In this document: piece by piece, positions 51,144-59,953 of the stretch | How the letters are laid out: each line of letters opens with the position of its first letter | Numbering within the stretch: the stretch's first letter is position 1 | Assembly: GCF_003719335.1 (NCBI RefSeq) | Contig: NZ_RIAS01000019.1 | Coordinates: forward strand, 50,752-114,751 | Direction of reading: 5' to 3' | Length of the DNA: 64,000 nt | From: Paenibacillus amylolyticus | GTDB taxonomy: Bacteria > Bacillota > Bacilli > Paenibacillales > Paenibacillaceae | Notes under the pieces: model-generated | What the model saw: only the letters and a program-made list of their open reading frames with translations | What the model was told of the DNA's origin: nothing | The model's database searches: none | Program-made: the position numbers and the translations under genes

Positions 51144-52448
51144 ATGACGCAGGGATCTCACGAGATGATGCAACGAAATGGGCAGTTGATTGAGCAGCAA
51201 ACTTCAAATCATTCCTGTGGAAGAGTACGTATGCGGAAATATTTATCCTTATGGTTCACACTCGCTGCATTGCTACTGGCAGGTGTGTTTGGAGCTAACG
51301 TGCCGTCCGCAGCAGCAGCGGGGAAAAGCAAAACATCAGACAAGGTTGTCTACTTGAGTTTTGACGATGGTCCGGGCAAACATACGTCTGAGGTATTGGA
51401 TATTTTACGCGATGAGGATGTTCCGGCTACTTTTTATGTGCTGGGAGAGCAGGCAGAACGCATGCCGGGAATGATCAAACGAATTGCAAGTGAAGGACAT
51501 GTTATCGGCAATCATACATATAACCATGAATATAAAGAGTTATACCGGAACTTTCAAACGTTCTGGCAGCAGATCAAGCGCACGGAAGATATCATTAACA
51601 ACATTTTAGGCATTCGCCCTGCACTTGTCAGAGCGCCTGGTGGAACATATGGACATTTTGACCATACTTATTTTGATCTGTTGAAAAAGGGAGGATACGC
51701 TGTCATGGACTGGAACGTTGACAGCGGGGATTCCAAACGGAGAAATGTGCCCGCTAGCGACATTGTCGCTCATGCAACAGATGTACCAGCAGGCGTGTCT
51801 TCTGCTGTTGTGCTGATGCATGATGGGGGTGCGCATGCCGAGACCGTCAAGGCATTGCCGGATATTATTCGATACTACAAACAGCAGGGGTATCGTTTTG
51901 AAGTGATGCAAGCTTCGGACAAACCTGTGCAATTCCAGGTCAAACCTGCGGTGAAATATAAATATCGCCAGTCTCCGTCGGCAAGCTGGATTGCCAAACA
52001 TGTAAACACAAATGCAGAGCAATGGATCGTAGCCAAACCACTCAAAATTCAATTGGGAAATATGACCGTCGAACTCAAGCCGGACGAATATCGCATCAAA
52101 GACCAGACGATATTGGTTCCCTTGCGCGGTTATATGAACAAGCTGGAAGGCAGTATAAGCTGGGATCAAACGTCAGGTACGGCAACCACATGGTGGAAAG
52201 ATCGCATAGTGCAAGTTAATCCGGCGATGGGAACATTGACGTCCAAACGATTGCATGATCAGGATGGCCAGACGGTTCAAGCTGTGATGGAGAGCCGTGA
52301 TGGCACGATCTGGGTGTCAGCGGGTGATTTGATAGAGCAACTTGGAGCAAAGAAGTATACAGTCCAATCCAAGGGCAGTGGGTGGGTAATCACCGTGGAG
52401 CCGCCTTGGACGTCTATGGAGCACAGGCATTTTTATAGCATAATTTGA
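51144..52448 (+). CDS. Polysaccharide deacetylase with copper-amine-oxidase-like domain
   Basis: The NodB-type deacetylase domain (about residues 70-260 of 434) has the metal and catalytic motifs YLSFDDGPGKHT, VIGNHTYNHEY and RAPGGTYGHFD, and removes N-acetyl groups from chitin-like or peptidoglycan glycans. A C-terminal copper-amine-oxidase-N-like domain (about 300-430: LKIQLGNMTVELKPDEYRIK, then TILVPLRGYMNKLEGSISW) is a likely wall- or glycan-binding module. The ATG at 51144 follows GGAGG at 11 nt; a second ATG at 51231 begins exactly at the signal peptide (MRKYLSLWFTLAALLLAGVF) with GGAAGAG upstream, and is an equally good start. Confidence 0.9.
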   Translation: MTQGSHEMMQRNGQLIEQQTSNHSCGRVRMRKYLSLWFTLAALLLAGVFGANVPSAAAAGKSKTSDKVVYLSFDDGPGKHTSEVLDILRDEDVPATFYVLGEQAERMPGMIKRIASEGHVIGNHTYNHEYKELYRNFQTFWQQIKRTEDIINNILGIRPALVRAPGGTYGHFDHTYFDLLKKGGYAVMDWNVDSGDSKRRNVPASDIVAHATDVPAGVSSAVVLMHDGGAHAETVKALPDIIRYYKQQGYRFEVMQASDKPVQFQVKPAVKYKYRQSPSASWIAKHVNTNAEQWIVAKPLKIQLGNMTVELKPDEYRIKDQTILVPLRGYMNKLEGSISWDQTSGTATTWWKDRIVQVNPAMGTLTSKRLHDQDGQTVQAVMESRDGTIWVSAGDLIEQLGAKKYTVQSKGSGWVITVEPPWTSMEHRHFYSII

Positions 52449-52552
52449 AAGAAACAGCAGTTCAGCTGACTATTCTCTCTACTTCCGGGCAACAATGAAT
52501 CATAGATTATGATAATCAGGATTCATAGGCAAGGAAGGAGAGTGTGGTTCAG

Positions 52553-53545
52553 GTGACCAGAGTGAGAATAGAGCATGATCATGCTGCCGAACTGTTAAAC
52601 AGGCTCAGCAATCGAATTGCTGATGTGATCATTGGCAAGAAACAGGAAATTCAATATATCATTGCTGCTATGCTTAGTGAAGGCCATGTTCTGTTGGAGG
52701 ATGTACCGGGTACAGGGAAAACGATGCTGATTCGCACCGTGGCTTCGTCATTAAGCTGTGCGATGGGGCGCATTCAATGTACTTCGGATGTCATGCCAGC
52801 CGATGTGACGGGTGTATCTATATATCACGCATCTACAGGAGAGTTTAGCTTCAGACCCGGGCCGCTGATGAACAATATCGTGCTTGCGGATGAGATTAAT
52901 CGGGCATCTCCCCGGACACAGTCTTCGTTATTGGAAGCCATGGAGGAACGCAGTGTGACCGTAGACGGCACAACTCACGCATTGCCGAAACCGTTTCTGC
53001 TGCTTGCAACCCAGAACCCGTTGCAATTCGAAGGTACCTACCGTTTGCCGGAAGCGCAGTTGGATCGCTTCATGATGCGGATTACGCTAGGATATCCCGA
53101 GCCGGAGCAGGAGGTAGAACTGCTTTCTCGTGAGCGTAGCAAGGATATGTTAGAGAACATGCGTCCGATTATGCTGGCTGAGGAAGTGGTGGCCATGCAG
53201 CGTGAAGTAAGGCAGGTACATGTGGATGCCGTGATCAAGCAATATCTTGTGGCTGTCGCTGTAGCTACGAGAAGTCATGACGCCGTAAGACTGGGCATCA
53301 GTCCCCGTGGGACGCTGGCCTGGATGACAGCCGTGCAGGCATATGCCTACTTACAAGGTCGTAGTTACGTTGTGCCGGATGATGTGCAATCCCTCGCTGT
53401 ACCGGTTCTCGCCCACCGAATTCAGTTGAAATCAATGAACAGAGCAGACGGAAGTGCAGTGCAAGAGCAAGTCATCCGTGAAGTATTGTCGTCTGTGCCT
53501 GTACCTGTGCAGATGAGTGGGCAGGGAAGGGGACGACGCGCATGA
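52553..53545 (+). CDS. MoxR-family AAA+ ATPase
   Basis: The 330-residue protein has Walker A EDVPGTGKTM (about 48-57), Walker B IVLADEINRASPRTQSSLLE (about 105-124), sensor LLATQNPLQFEGTY and the C-terminal lid. MoxR ATPases act as chaperones for von Willebrand-factor-type partners; the next gene encodes a DUF58 protein, the usual partner. GTG at 52553 is taken because GGAGAG is 10 nt upstream; GTG at 52544 is too close to that site. It overlaps the next gene by 4 bp. Confidence 0.92.
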   Translation: MTRVRIEHDHAAELLNRLSNRIADVIIGKKQEIQYIIAAMLSEGHVLLEDVPGTGKTMLIRTVASSLSCAMGRIQCTSDVMPADVTGVSIYHASTGEFSFRPGPLMNNIVLADEINRASPRTQSSLLEAMEERSVTVDGTTHALPKPFLLLATQNPLQFEGTYRLPEAQLDRFMMRITLGYPEPEQEVELLSRERSKDMLENMRPIMLAEEVVAMQREVRQVHVDAVIKQYLVAVAVATRSHDAVRLGISPRGTLAWMTAVQAYAYLQGRSYVVPDDVQSLAVPVLAHRIQLKSMNRADGSAVQEQVIREVLSSVPVPVQMSGQGRGRRA

Positions 53546-55023
53546 GCGGGTTTCGCGGGAATATAGCTCAAGTGCTGATAGCTCTTCTTCTGTGTGGTCT
53601 CTATTTCTGGCATGGCGGAAAATCAGCGTTGTTCTTGGCAGCGGTATCCGTGCTTGTTGTGATATATGGAATACTCCTGCGAGTGTTTGGTCCCCGTCAC
53701 ATAGAAATACACAGACATTTACGACAAGGACAGATCACAGCAGGAGAAAGCATCCGTGTTCGGGTTGATTTACAGGTGAGGTGTCCGCTTCCGCTACTAT
53801 GGCTCGTGGTATGCGATAACACCCCTGGGGGTATACATCGCAAATTGCTTTTTCCAGGCTTCAAAAGACGATGGTCTTATCAGTATGAGATAACAGGTCT
53901 TACCCGAGGAGTGCATGTTTGGGAGGAAGGGCGAGTGTACTGGGGGGATGTTTTTGGTTGGAACAGAGTCTACACTATAATTAAAGGTGAAGAGCCTGTT
54001 GTTGTAGTGCCTGGAACCGGGAATGCTGGAACATCAATCTGGCCGGAAGCTTGGACGGATCATGGCGAAGGTATGGGAGTGCTACATCCGTTGCAAGGCG
54101 TCCCCGGAACAGAAATTCGTGAATATAGACCAGGGGATTCGTTTAACCGAATTCATTGGAAGAGCTCAGCGAGAAGCGGAAAGTTGCATACGCTGATTCC
54201 TGACATGCCGCAAAGTACCTCACTCGCAATCATGGTATACGAAGAGAGCTCAGGATACGAGAGGTTTGGGGCAGAGGAAAGTGATCAGGAAGTGTTCGAA
54301 CGAGCAGTGATTGGTGCGGCGAGTTGGGTACGTGAAGCAATAGACGCACAAATGCCTTGTCAGCTTTGGTTAAGTGGAGATGAACTGGCAGGTAAACTGG
54401 ACATGCCTTTAGAAGGGAATGCAGGGTACGAAACTCAAACGAACCGTAGCAGTTACGCAGTTCGTGAAAGAAAGAGGGATGGTGGAGAACATGCCGACAG
54501 TTTGGACGATGCGCTAAGACGACTTGCTTATGCCCGATTACATCAGGAACAGGGGTGGATTGGAGAACGGCTTGGCGTGGACAGACTGGAGCATCTTCCA
54601 CATGGATCAAGTATCATGGTCTTCACCGGACAGCTGGATGAACGTTTGGTCGAATGGATCGAGTATGCGTTGGCACTTGGCCTCCAGGCCAGTGTTTATC
54701 TAACAGGGAATTCCGTAACAATGGATGGAGACTCCGGAAGCGGCGGATATTTGTCCTCTCATTCACGGGAGAATCAGGCTGCGGGGAAGAGAGCGAGTCA
54801 GCGAGTTCACATGAACGGACAGATGAGGGGAGCGGCGGGTAAAGGGGAGGAACCTCCTGGAGCATCAGCTGCACTGAGTTCGTCTGTAGTACAGGCGAAC
54901 CGTTCGCAAGCGTGGACTGAACGCCTTGTATCCAAAGGGGTAAAGATGGTCTATCAGGAGTCTGTTACAACCGTTGGAACTTTGCTGGGCGGAAAGGTGA
55001 GGATTGTTGATGTGGGGGCGTAA
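53542..55023 (+). CDS. DUF58 domain protein
   Basis: The 493-residue protein has two membrane helices near the N terminus (about 7-47), a beta-rich region (IEIHRHLRQGQITAGESIRV), and the DUF58 hallmark GTEIREYRPGDSFNRIHWKS (about residues 191-210). DUF58 proteins pair with MoxR ATPases and transglutaminase-like proteins in a widespread operon linked to stress or secretion, whose substrate is unknown. The C-terminal 100 residues are low in conserved motifs and rich in G, S and A. Start codon overlaps the ATPase stop. Confidence 0.9.
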   Translation: MSGFRGNIAQVLIALLLCGLYFWHGGKSALFLAAVSVLVVIYGILLRVFGPRHIEIHRHLRQGQITAGESIRVRVDLQVRCPLPLLWLVVCDNTPGGIHRKLLFPGFKRRWSYQYEITGLTRGVHVWEEGRVYWGDVFGWNRVYTIIKGEEPVVVVPGTGNAGTSIWPEAWTDHGEGMGVLHPLQGVPGTEIREYRPGDSFNRIHWKSSARSGKLHTLIPDMPQSTSLAIMVYEESSGYERFGAEESDQEVFERAVIGAASWVREAIDAQMPCQLWLSGDELAGKLDMPLEGNAGYETQTNRSSYAVRERKRDGGEHADSLDDALRRLAYARLHQEQGWIGERLGVDRLEHLPHGSSIMVFTGQLDERLVEWIEYALALGLQASVYLTGNSVTMDGDSGSGGYLSSHSRENQAAGKRASQRVHMNGQMRGAAGKGEEPPGASAALSSSVVQANRSQAWTERLVSKGVKMVYQESVTTVGTLLGGKVRIVDVGA

Positions 55024-55024
55024 A

Positions 55025-57502
55025 ATGAAACAGCAACCCGACGCTGCAGTTCTTGCTGGACAGTCAGTGCAGGCACAGCGATCGGAAATAAAACCGTTCT
55101 TGTTTTCGTCTATGTATCTCTCAACTCCTGTGTTATATCTATGGCTTATCACAGCGGGACTGCTCGGATTGTGCATGGAATGGATATATCCTGTGACTAC
55201 TGATGGTCAGGTAGGCAGTGAGCGATTTGCCACTGTCATGGCTGGCTATTCAGCCATCCTTCTATCCGCTGGCCTGCTACGTACAGGCTGGATGGCCAGT
55301 ATCGCGCTACGCATCCCTATGATATACGTTGCACTGTGTGTGATGTATGGGGGGAGTCATCCTGTCGAATGGGGCTTATCTTATCCTGGGGTGCTTAATG
55401 CTGATCTGGGGGAGTGGATCGACACAGGACGTTTTCGTGTGATGAGCAGGGAAACCAGAGGTTTATTTATGTTGTGCGGCTGGAGCATGTTGCTTGCTTC
55501 GGTACAGTACTTGGTATTGCTTCGTCGCAGCATATCTCTGTTTGGCACGGGAACGTTAGTTTATCTTATCCTGCTGGAGAGTGTTGTCGGATATGATGCT
55601 TATGGCTCGGTGGTTCGTTCGGTATGCTGGTTGCTATGCATCCAGGGCATGCTTCACCTGCTGCGACTTTCGGAAGGAACAGGTCATGATGCGCAGGATC
55701 AGGAAAGTGCATTCAATAGGGTGGCACGACGTAAAAAGAACAGCTCCCATCGGATACGGAGCAAGATTTATTTGTATTGGATGGCTGTATCGGTGGGTAC
55801 GGCGTTCTGTGTGGTGTTGATATCTACACTTCCTGCACGGCTCAGTGTTGTGTCACCTGCCGGACAACTCTCTGTTATGGATACGGTCGAGCGTTTGGCT
55901 AGATGGGCAGGATACACTCCTTCAGGCAGTGTACCGGCTTCTCTAAGTATGACGGGATATAGCACGGTTGATGCGCCTATGGGGGCACCGCTGGTACAGG
56001 GGAATGAACCTGTATTTGTAGCAAAGACGCCTGTCTCTACGTATTGGCGCGGGGAAACCCGTTCTTACTACAATGGGAGTGCCTGGAGTGATACGGAGCA
56101 ACACTTTCGTTATGTGAACACATCAGATCTGATACGTTCCGATGGATGGGAGGAGCATCCTTATTGGCAACGTGTTCGTCAGATCATCACGATGGAACGG
56201 GAGTGGCGTGGTCCGAATCCACTTTTTGCGGGAGGATTACCGGTAAGTATGTCTTTTCAGGATGGTGATGCCTTTAATAAAAAGAATGAAAAGCGACTGC
56301 TGTCTAATGAATCTACGGGCACATTATGGCTTACAGGGGGAAGGGACAGGAATGAGCTTGTCCGGAATTATACGGTAGATGTGATGGTGCCGAATGTGAC
56401 ACCAGAACAGCTCAGGCAGCGTGCAGGAATGGATTGGAAGAGTGCTGGCAAGGATGACAAGGATAGTAAGGATGGAAAGAAGAACTCTAGCGTGAGCGGA
56501 CAGAAGCATGCTGGCGGAAATAATACATCCGATCCTGCCTCTATTCGCCGAAAGGATCTACAGCTTCCAGATACGCTTCCAGAGAGGGTAAGGGATCTTG
56601 CTGCCGAGATCATTGGTTCAAGTGCAACACGGTACGATGCTGTACAGGCCGTGCGCAGTTATCTGAAAGCGAACGCTCGTTACTCGCTGAATACCCGAAT
56701 GCCTCCACGGGGGACGGATTTTGTGGATGATTTTTTATTTGTGACCCGTGCGGGGTATTGCAACCATTTTTCCACCGCCATGGTTGTGCTGCTTCGTGCC
56801 GAGGGTATACCGGCACGTTGGGTGAAAGGTTATGCCCCAGGACAAGCGGATCCGCAGAACCCGGGGCGTGTTGTCGTCACCCAAGGCGATGCCCATTCCT
56901 GGGTGGAGGTGTATTTTCCCGGCGTGGGCTGGATGCCGTTTGAGGCTACGCCGGGGTTTGATTCGGCGCAGGCTGTGGATGCCAGCGCCGCAGGGGTCGC
57001 CTCGGCGCAGCCAGGCGACGGAGCCCCGCTGCCGGGTGCAGGCAGCGGCGGGCTGGAGCGTGCGGGCGCATGGCTTGCCGCGCACGCACGTGCCCTTGTC
57101 GCGGCGCCGTGGCCAGCCGCGACGGCACTTGCGGCAGCGGCGTTGCTGTGCGCCGCTGCATGGGCCTGCACGCGGCGGCTTCGCCCCGCGCTGCGGCTTG
57201 GGCTGCTGCTGGCGTGGCCGCGCAGCAGCTTCCCGGACCGCGAGCGGCTGCTGCAGGCTGCCGCTCCGGTCTGGCACGCGCTTGCGCGCCGGTACGGCCC
57301 GCGGCCGCCGGGCATGACGCTGCGGGAATACGCAGCGTCACCCGCCGTGGCCGCAGGCACGGACGGCGCGGACGTCGCGCGCTTTGCAGCCGACTGGGAG
57401 CGGCTGCTATACGGGCCAGACCGTCCGCTGCGCGCGGACAGTCTTGATTTCTTGCGCCGGGCACTCCGCCTGGCCCGACGTTCCCCCAGACGCCAGCGCT
57501 AA
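55025..57502 (+). CDS. TgpA-type transglutaminase-like membrane protein
   Basis: The 825-residue protein has seven or so N-terminal membrane helices (DUF3488/TgpA_N-like, about residues 20-270), an external transglutaminase-like domain (about 500-670) with catalytic Cys in TRAGYCNHFSTAMVVLLRAE and His in GDAHSWVEVYFPGVGW followed by Asp/Asn-bearing text, a membrane helix near 690-710 and a C-terminal DUF4129-like tail. It completes a MoxR-DUF58-TgpA operon. From about base 56940 the coding sequence becomes very GC-rich and Ala-rich (see finding). The ATG at 55025 follows GGGGGCG. Confidence 0.9.
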   Translation: MKQQPDAAVLAGQSVQAQRSEIKPFLFSSMYLSTPVLYLWLITAGLLGLCMEWIYPVTTDGQVGSERFATVMAGYSAILLSAGLLRTGWMASIALRIPMIYVALCVMYGGSHPVEWGLSYPGVLNADLGEWIDTGRFRVMSRETRGLFMLCGWSMLLASVQYLVLLRRSISLFGTGTLVYLILLESVVGYDAYGSVVRSVCWLLCIQGMLHLLRLSEGTGHDAQDQESAFNRVARRKKNSSHRIRSKIYLYWMAVSVGTAFCVVLISTLPARLSVVSPAGQLSVMDTVERLARWAGYTPSGSVPASLSMTGYSTVDAPMGAPLVQGNEPVFVAKTPVSTYWRGETRSYYNGSAWSDTEQHFRYVNTSDLIRSDGWEEHPYWQRVRQIITMEREWRGPNPLFAGGLPVSMSFQDGDAFNKKNEKRLLSNESTGTLWLTGGRDRNELVRNYTVDVMVPNVTPEQLRQRAGMDWKSAGKDDKDSKDGKKNSSVSGQKHAGGNNTSDPASIRRKDLQLPDTLPERVRDLAAEIIGSSATRYDAVQAVRSYLKANARYSLNTRMPPRGTDFVDDFLFVTRAGYCNHFSTAMVVLLRAEGIPARWVKGYAPGQADPQNPGRVVVTQGDAHSWVEVYFPGVGWMPFEATPGFDSAQAVDASAAGVASAQPGDGAPLPGAGSGGLERAGAWLAAHARALVAAPWPAATALAAAALLCAAAWACTRRLRPALRLGLLLAWPRSSFPDRERLLQAAAPVWHALARRYGPRPPGMTLREYAASPAVAAGTDGADVARFAADWERLLYGPDRPLRADSLDFLRRALRLARRSPRRQR

Positions 57503-57513
57503 GTCCTGACCAG

Positions 57514-57546
57514 TCTCGTTTGCCCAAGGGTGAACGAGATTTTTTA
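57514..57546 (+). terminator. Intrinsic terminator after the transglutaminase gene
   Basis: TCTCGTT (57514-57520) pairs with AACGAGA (57533-57539) and six T follow. Confidence 0.88.
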
Positions 57547-57672
57547 ATTTACACCACTACACTCTATCGAGATGCAACGGAGCGGATGCTAACGAATCTC
57601 GTTGGAAGTGAACAGGAAGATGAACAATAGTCTATTTTCAAACCTCAGTGTACCGAGATTAGACTTCGCAAT

Positions 57673-57871
57673 TTCTAACGATCACCAGCGACGCTATTTA
57701 GCCTTTTGTTGCTATTTTAAAATTCTAACGATCACCAGAAACCTTATTTACTTGAAATGACATGGTTTTGGCTTGATTTAGGGAGTTCTAGTCCAAATAA
57801 CGCTTCTGAGGATCGTTAGAATTTCAAGTACTGCTTAGAGCGCAAAATAAGGTTCGATGTGATCGTTAGCG
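57673..57871. repeat. Four-module 200-bp intergenic repeat, copy 5 (order B-A-B'-A')
   Basis: CTAACGATC at 57675 with CGCTATTT (B), CTAACGATC at 57725 with CCTTATTT (A), then AAATAACGC with GATCGTTAG at 57811 (B') and AAATAAGG with GATCGTTAG at 57861 (A'). The 50-bp phasing is exact. As in copy 1, the type-specific partners interleave, here with B first. Located between two plus-strand genes, after a terminator. Confidence 0.85.
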
Positions 57872-58042
57872 TGTTCAAATTCATTTGGTGATGCCGCCGG
57901 CACATGTGCTCTTCAAACTTTAATACCAACTTACCATCTCGGCTGATAACGATGACTTTGCAATGACTTTTATTCTATGCAAATGGCGGATGAAATCGGT
58001 GCTTTTACCCAATTATAAGAGGACATAAGGGGTAGAGCATAT
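57872..58042. other. Gap before guaA, nothing recognised
   Basis: No gene, riboswitch or repeat seen between the repeat copy and the small frame at 58043. In particular there is no purine-riboswitch core (TATAAT, TTTCTACC, GACTA) before guaA. Confidence 0.4.
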
Positions 58043-58165
58043 GTGCAGGTGTTGTTGAACAAAGGTGCATCCGGAGAGTTTCAGGTCAGGGAATGGAAGC
58101 AGTTGTCGCCTGATGTCACATCTCTGCGTTATATGCTCGAAAAATGGAGTTTTGTCTTTCCTTGA
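58043..58165 (+). CDS. Possible 40-aa small protein upstream of guaA
   Basis: A GTG at 58043, about 10 nt after AAGGGGT, opens a 40-codon frame (MQVLLNKGASGEFQVREWKQ at the start, MLEKWSFVFP at the end). Its stop codon lies inside the guaA -35 box. Amino-acid make-up is protein-like, but the frame is short and could be chance or a gene remnant. Confidence 0.35.
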   Translation: MQVLLNKGASGEFQVREWKQLSPDVTSLRYMLEKWSFVFP

Positions 58166-58191
58166 CGGTAGGTTTTGTCGTTGCGTATAAT
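58162..58191 (+). promoter_or_regulatory. Sigma-A promoter of guaA
   Basis: TTGACG (58162-58167) and a perfect TATAAT (58186-58191) with an 18-bp spacer lie just upstream of the guaA ATG at 58221, giving a 5' UTR of about 20-25 nt. Confidence 0.8.
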
Positions 58192-58220
58192 TAGTTTCAT
58201 TAATTGAGGGAGGCACGGTA

Positions 58221-59759
58221 ATGAATAAGCAAAATGAAATTGTGGTTGTCCTTGACTTTGGAGGGCAATACAACCAGTTAATCGCCAGAAGAATCCGGGA
58301 TCTTGGCGTATACAGCGAGCTTTTGCCGTATAATACACCAGCGGAGAAAATTGCTGAAATGGCGCCAAAAGGGATCGTATTCTCCGGTGGCCCATCCAGC
58401 GTATACGCTGAGAATGCACCACACGTTGATCCGGGTGTCTATGATCTTGGACTGCCAATCTTCGGAATCTGTTATGGCATGCAACTGATGGCACAGCAGC
58501 TTGAAGGTAAAGTAGAGCGCTCCGAGAAACGTGAATATGGTAAAGCTGATCTGGCGTTTGCTGAAGGTGCGGCACTGGCTAAAGGCATCGAAGGTGAACA
58601 TACCGTATGGATGAGTCACGGTGACCATGTTGTCACATTGCCTCCGGGCTTCAAACTGGATGCAGGCACGGAAAGTGCGCCAATCGCTGCGATGAGTAAC
58701 GACGAGCGCAAATTGTATGCAGTTCAGTTCCACCCGGAAGTACGTCACTCCGTTCGCGGTAACGATATGATTCGCAACTTCTTGTTCGAAATCTGTGGTT
58801 GCGAAGGTAACTGGACAATGGAAACCTTTATTGATGACACGATTAGAGATATTCGTGAAAAAGTGGGCGACGGTAAAGTGCTGTGTGCACTCAGCGGCGG
58901 TGTCGATTCATCCGTTGTTGCGGCATTGCTGCACAAAGCGATCGGCGATCAGCTGACATGTATGTTTATCGACCACGGTCTGTTGCGTAAAGGTGAAGCA
59001 GAGAGTGTAATGGAGACGTTTGTTGGCAAGTTCGATATGAAGGTTGTCAAAATCGATGCACAAGAACGCTTCATGTCCAAACTCGCTGGCGTGGATGATC
59101 CAGAGCAAAAACGTAAAATTATCGGTAACGAGTTTATTTACGTATTTGATGAAGAGTCCAAGCAGTTTGATGACTTTGAATTCCTGGCTCAAGGTACACT
59201 GTACACGGACATCGTGGAGAGTGGTACAGCTACGGCACAGACGATCAAATCCCACCACAACGTGGGCGGTCTGCCGGAAGACATGAACTTCAAGCTGATC
59301 GAGCCTTTGAATACACTGTTCAAGGACGAAGTACGTAAAGTAGGTACGGAGTGTGGCTTGCCAGATGAAATTGTTCACCGTCAGCCTTTCCCTGGTCCGG
59401 GTCTTGCGATCCGTGTACTTGGTGAAGTGACGGAAGAGAAACTGAAAATTGTTCGTGATTCCGACTACATCCTGCGTGAAGAAATCGCCAAAGCCGGTCT
59501 TGACCGTGAAATCTGGCAATACTTCACCGCCCTGCCTAACATGAAGAGTGTTGGTGTTATGGGTGACGCTCGTACGTATTCCTACACTGTAGGTATCCGT
59601 GCTGTAACATCCATCGACGGTATGACAGCAGACTGGGCACGTATCCCTTGGGACGTCTTGGAGAAAATCTCTGTACGGATCGTTAACGAAGTGGACAATG
59701 TGAACCGGATCGTCTATGACGTAACGTCCAAACCACCTGCAACGATCGAGTGGGAGTAG
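58221..59759 (+). CDS. guaA: GMP synthase (glutamine-hydrolysing)
   Basis: Converts XMP to GMP with glutamine and ATP. The 512-residue protein has the class-I glutamine amidotransferase domain (LDFGGQYNQLIARRIR, FGICYGMQLMAQQL with the catalytic Cys, QFHPEVRHS with His and Glu), the ATP pyrophosphatase domain (CALSGGVDSSVVAALLHKAI) and the C-terminal dimerisation domain (RQPFPGPGLAIRVLG, KPPATIEWE end). Ribosome binding site GAGGGAGG precedes the ATG. Downstream three tandem hairpins end transcription. Confidence 0.98.
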   Translation: MNKQNEIVVVLDFGGQYNQLIARRIRDLGVYSELLPYNTPAEKIAEMAPKGIVFSGGPSSVYAENAPHVDPGVYDLGLPIFGICYGMQLMAQQLEGKVERSEKREYGKADLAFAEGAALAKGIEGEHTVWMSHGDHVVTLPPGFKLDAGTESAPIAAMSNDERKLYAVQFHPEVRHSVRGNDMIRNFLFEICGCEGNWTMETFIDDTIRDIREKVGDGKVLCALSGGVDSSVVAALLHKAIGDQLTCMFIDHGLLRKGEAESVMETFVGKFDMKVVKIDAQERFMSKLAGVDDPEQKRKIIGNEFIYVFDEESKQFDDFEFLAQGTLYTDIVESGTATAQTIKSHHNVGGLPEDMNFKLIEPLNTLFKDEVRKVGTECGLPDEIVHRQPFPGPGLAIRVLGEVTEEKLKIVRDSDYILREEIAKAGLDREIWQYFTALPNMKSVGVMGDARTYSYTVGIRAVTSIDGMTADWARIPWDVLEKISVRIVNEVDNVNRIVYDVTSKPPATIEWE

Positions 59760-59796
59760 GCTTAGCTACAGGACGTTAAACCTTATAACATTCAAA

Positions 59797-59838
59797 TGCC
59801 GAAGGGCTTGGTAATCCAAGCTTTTCGGCAATTTTTTT
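59797..59838 (+). terminator. guaA terminator
   Basis: TGCCGAAGGGCTTGG and CCAAGCTTTTCGGCA pair with minor mismatches, followed by seven T. Confidence 0.9.
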
Positions 59839-59869
59839 GTTCGCAGTAACGTAGATACTGCGAACAAAA
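59835..59869. repeat. Perfect 13-bp inverted repeat between guaA and the next gene
   Basis: TTTTGTTCGCAGT and ACTGCGAACAAAA flank a 9-nt loop. It directly follows the guaA terminator T run and may be part of the convergent termination region, though its ends are T- and A-rich on both strands. Confidence 0.7.
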
Positions 59870-59878
59870 TGAAGGGCC

Positions 59879-59928
59879 AAAAAAGCTCCCTCTCGTCTGC
59901 AAGACAGATGCAAAACGATGGGAGTTTT
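59879..59928 (-). terminator. Terminator of the minus-strand stalk-domain gene
   Basis: On the minus strand CTCCC (with ATCG) pairs with CGAGAGGGAG, followed by CTTTTTT. It lies 25 bp past the stop codon at 59954. Confidence 0.75.
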
Positions 59929-59953
59929 CATATATATCTTTTAGCTAAACCTG

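Noticed and set aside
56946..57527. 193-codon minus-strand frame in the GC-rich end of the transglutaminase gene
   Set aside because: High GC removes stop codons on both strands; the plus-strand protein continues the conserved domain order.
58000..58220. Purine riboswitch ahead of guaA
   Set aside because: No aptamer core is present; the promoter leaves only a short 5' UTR.
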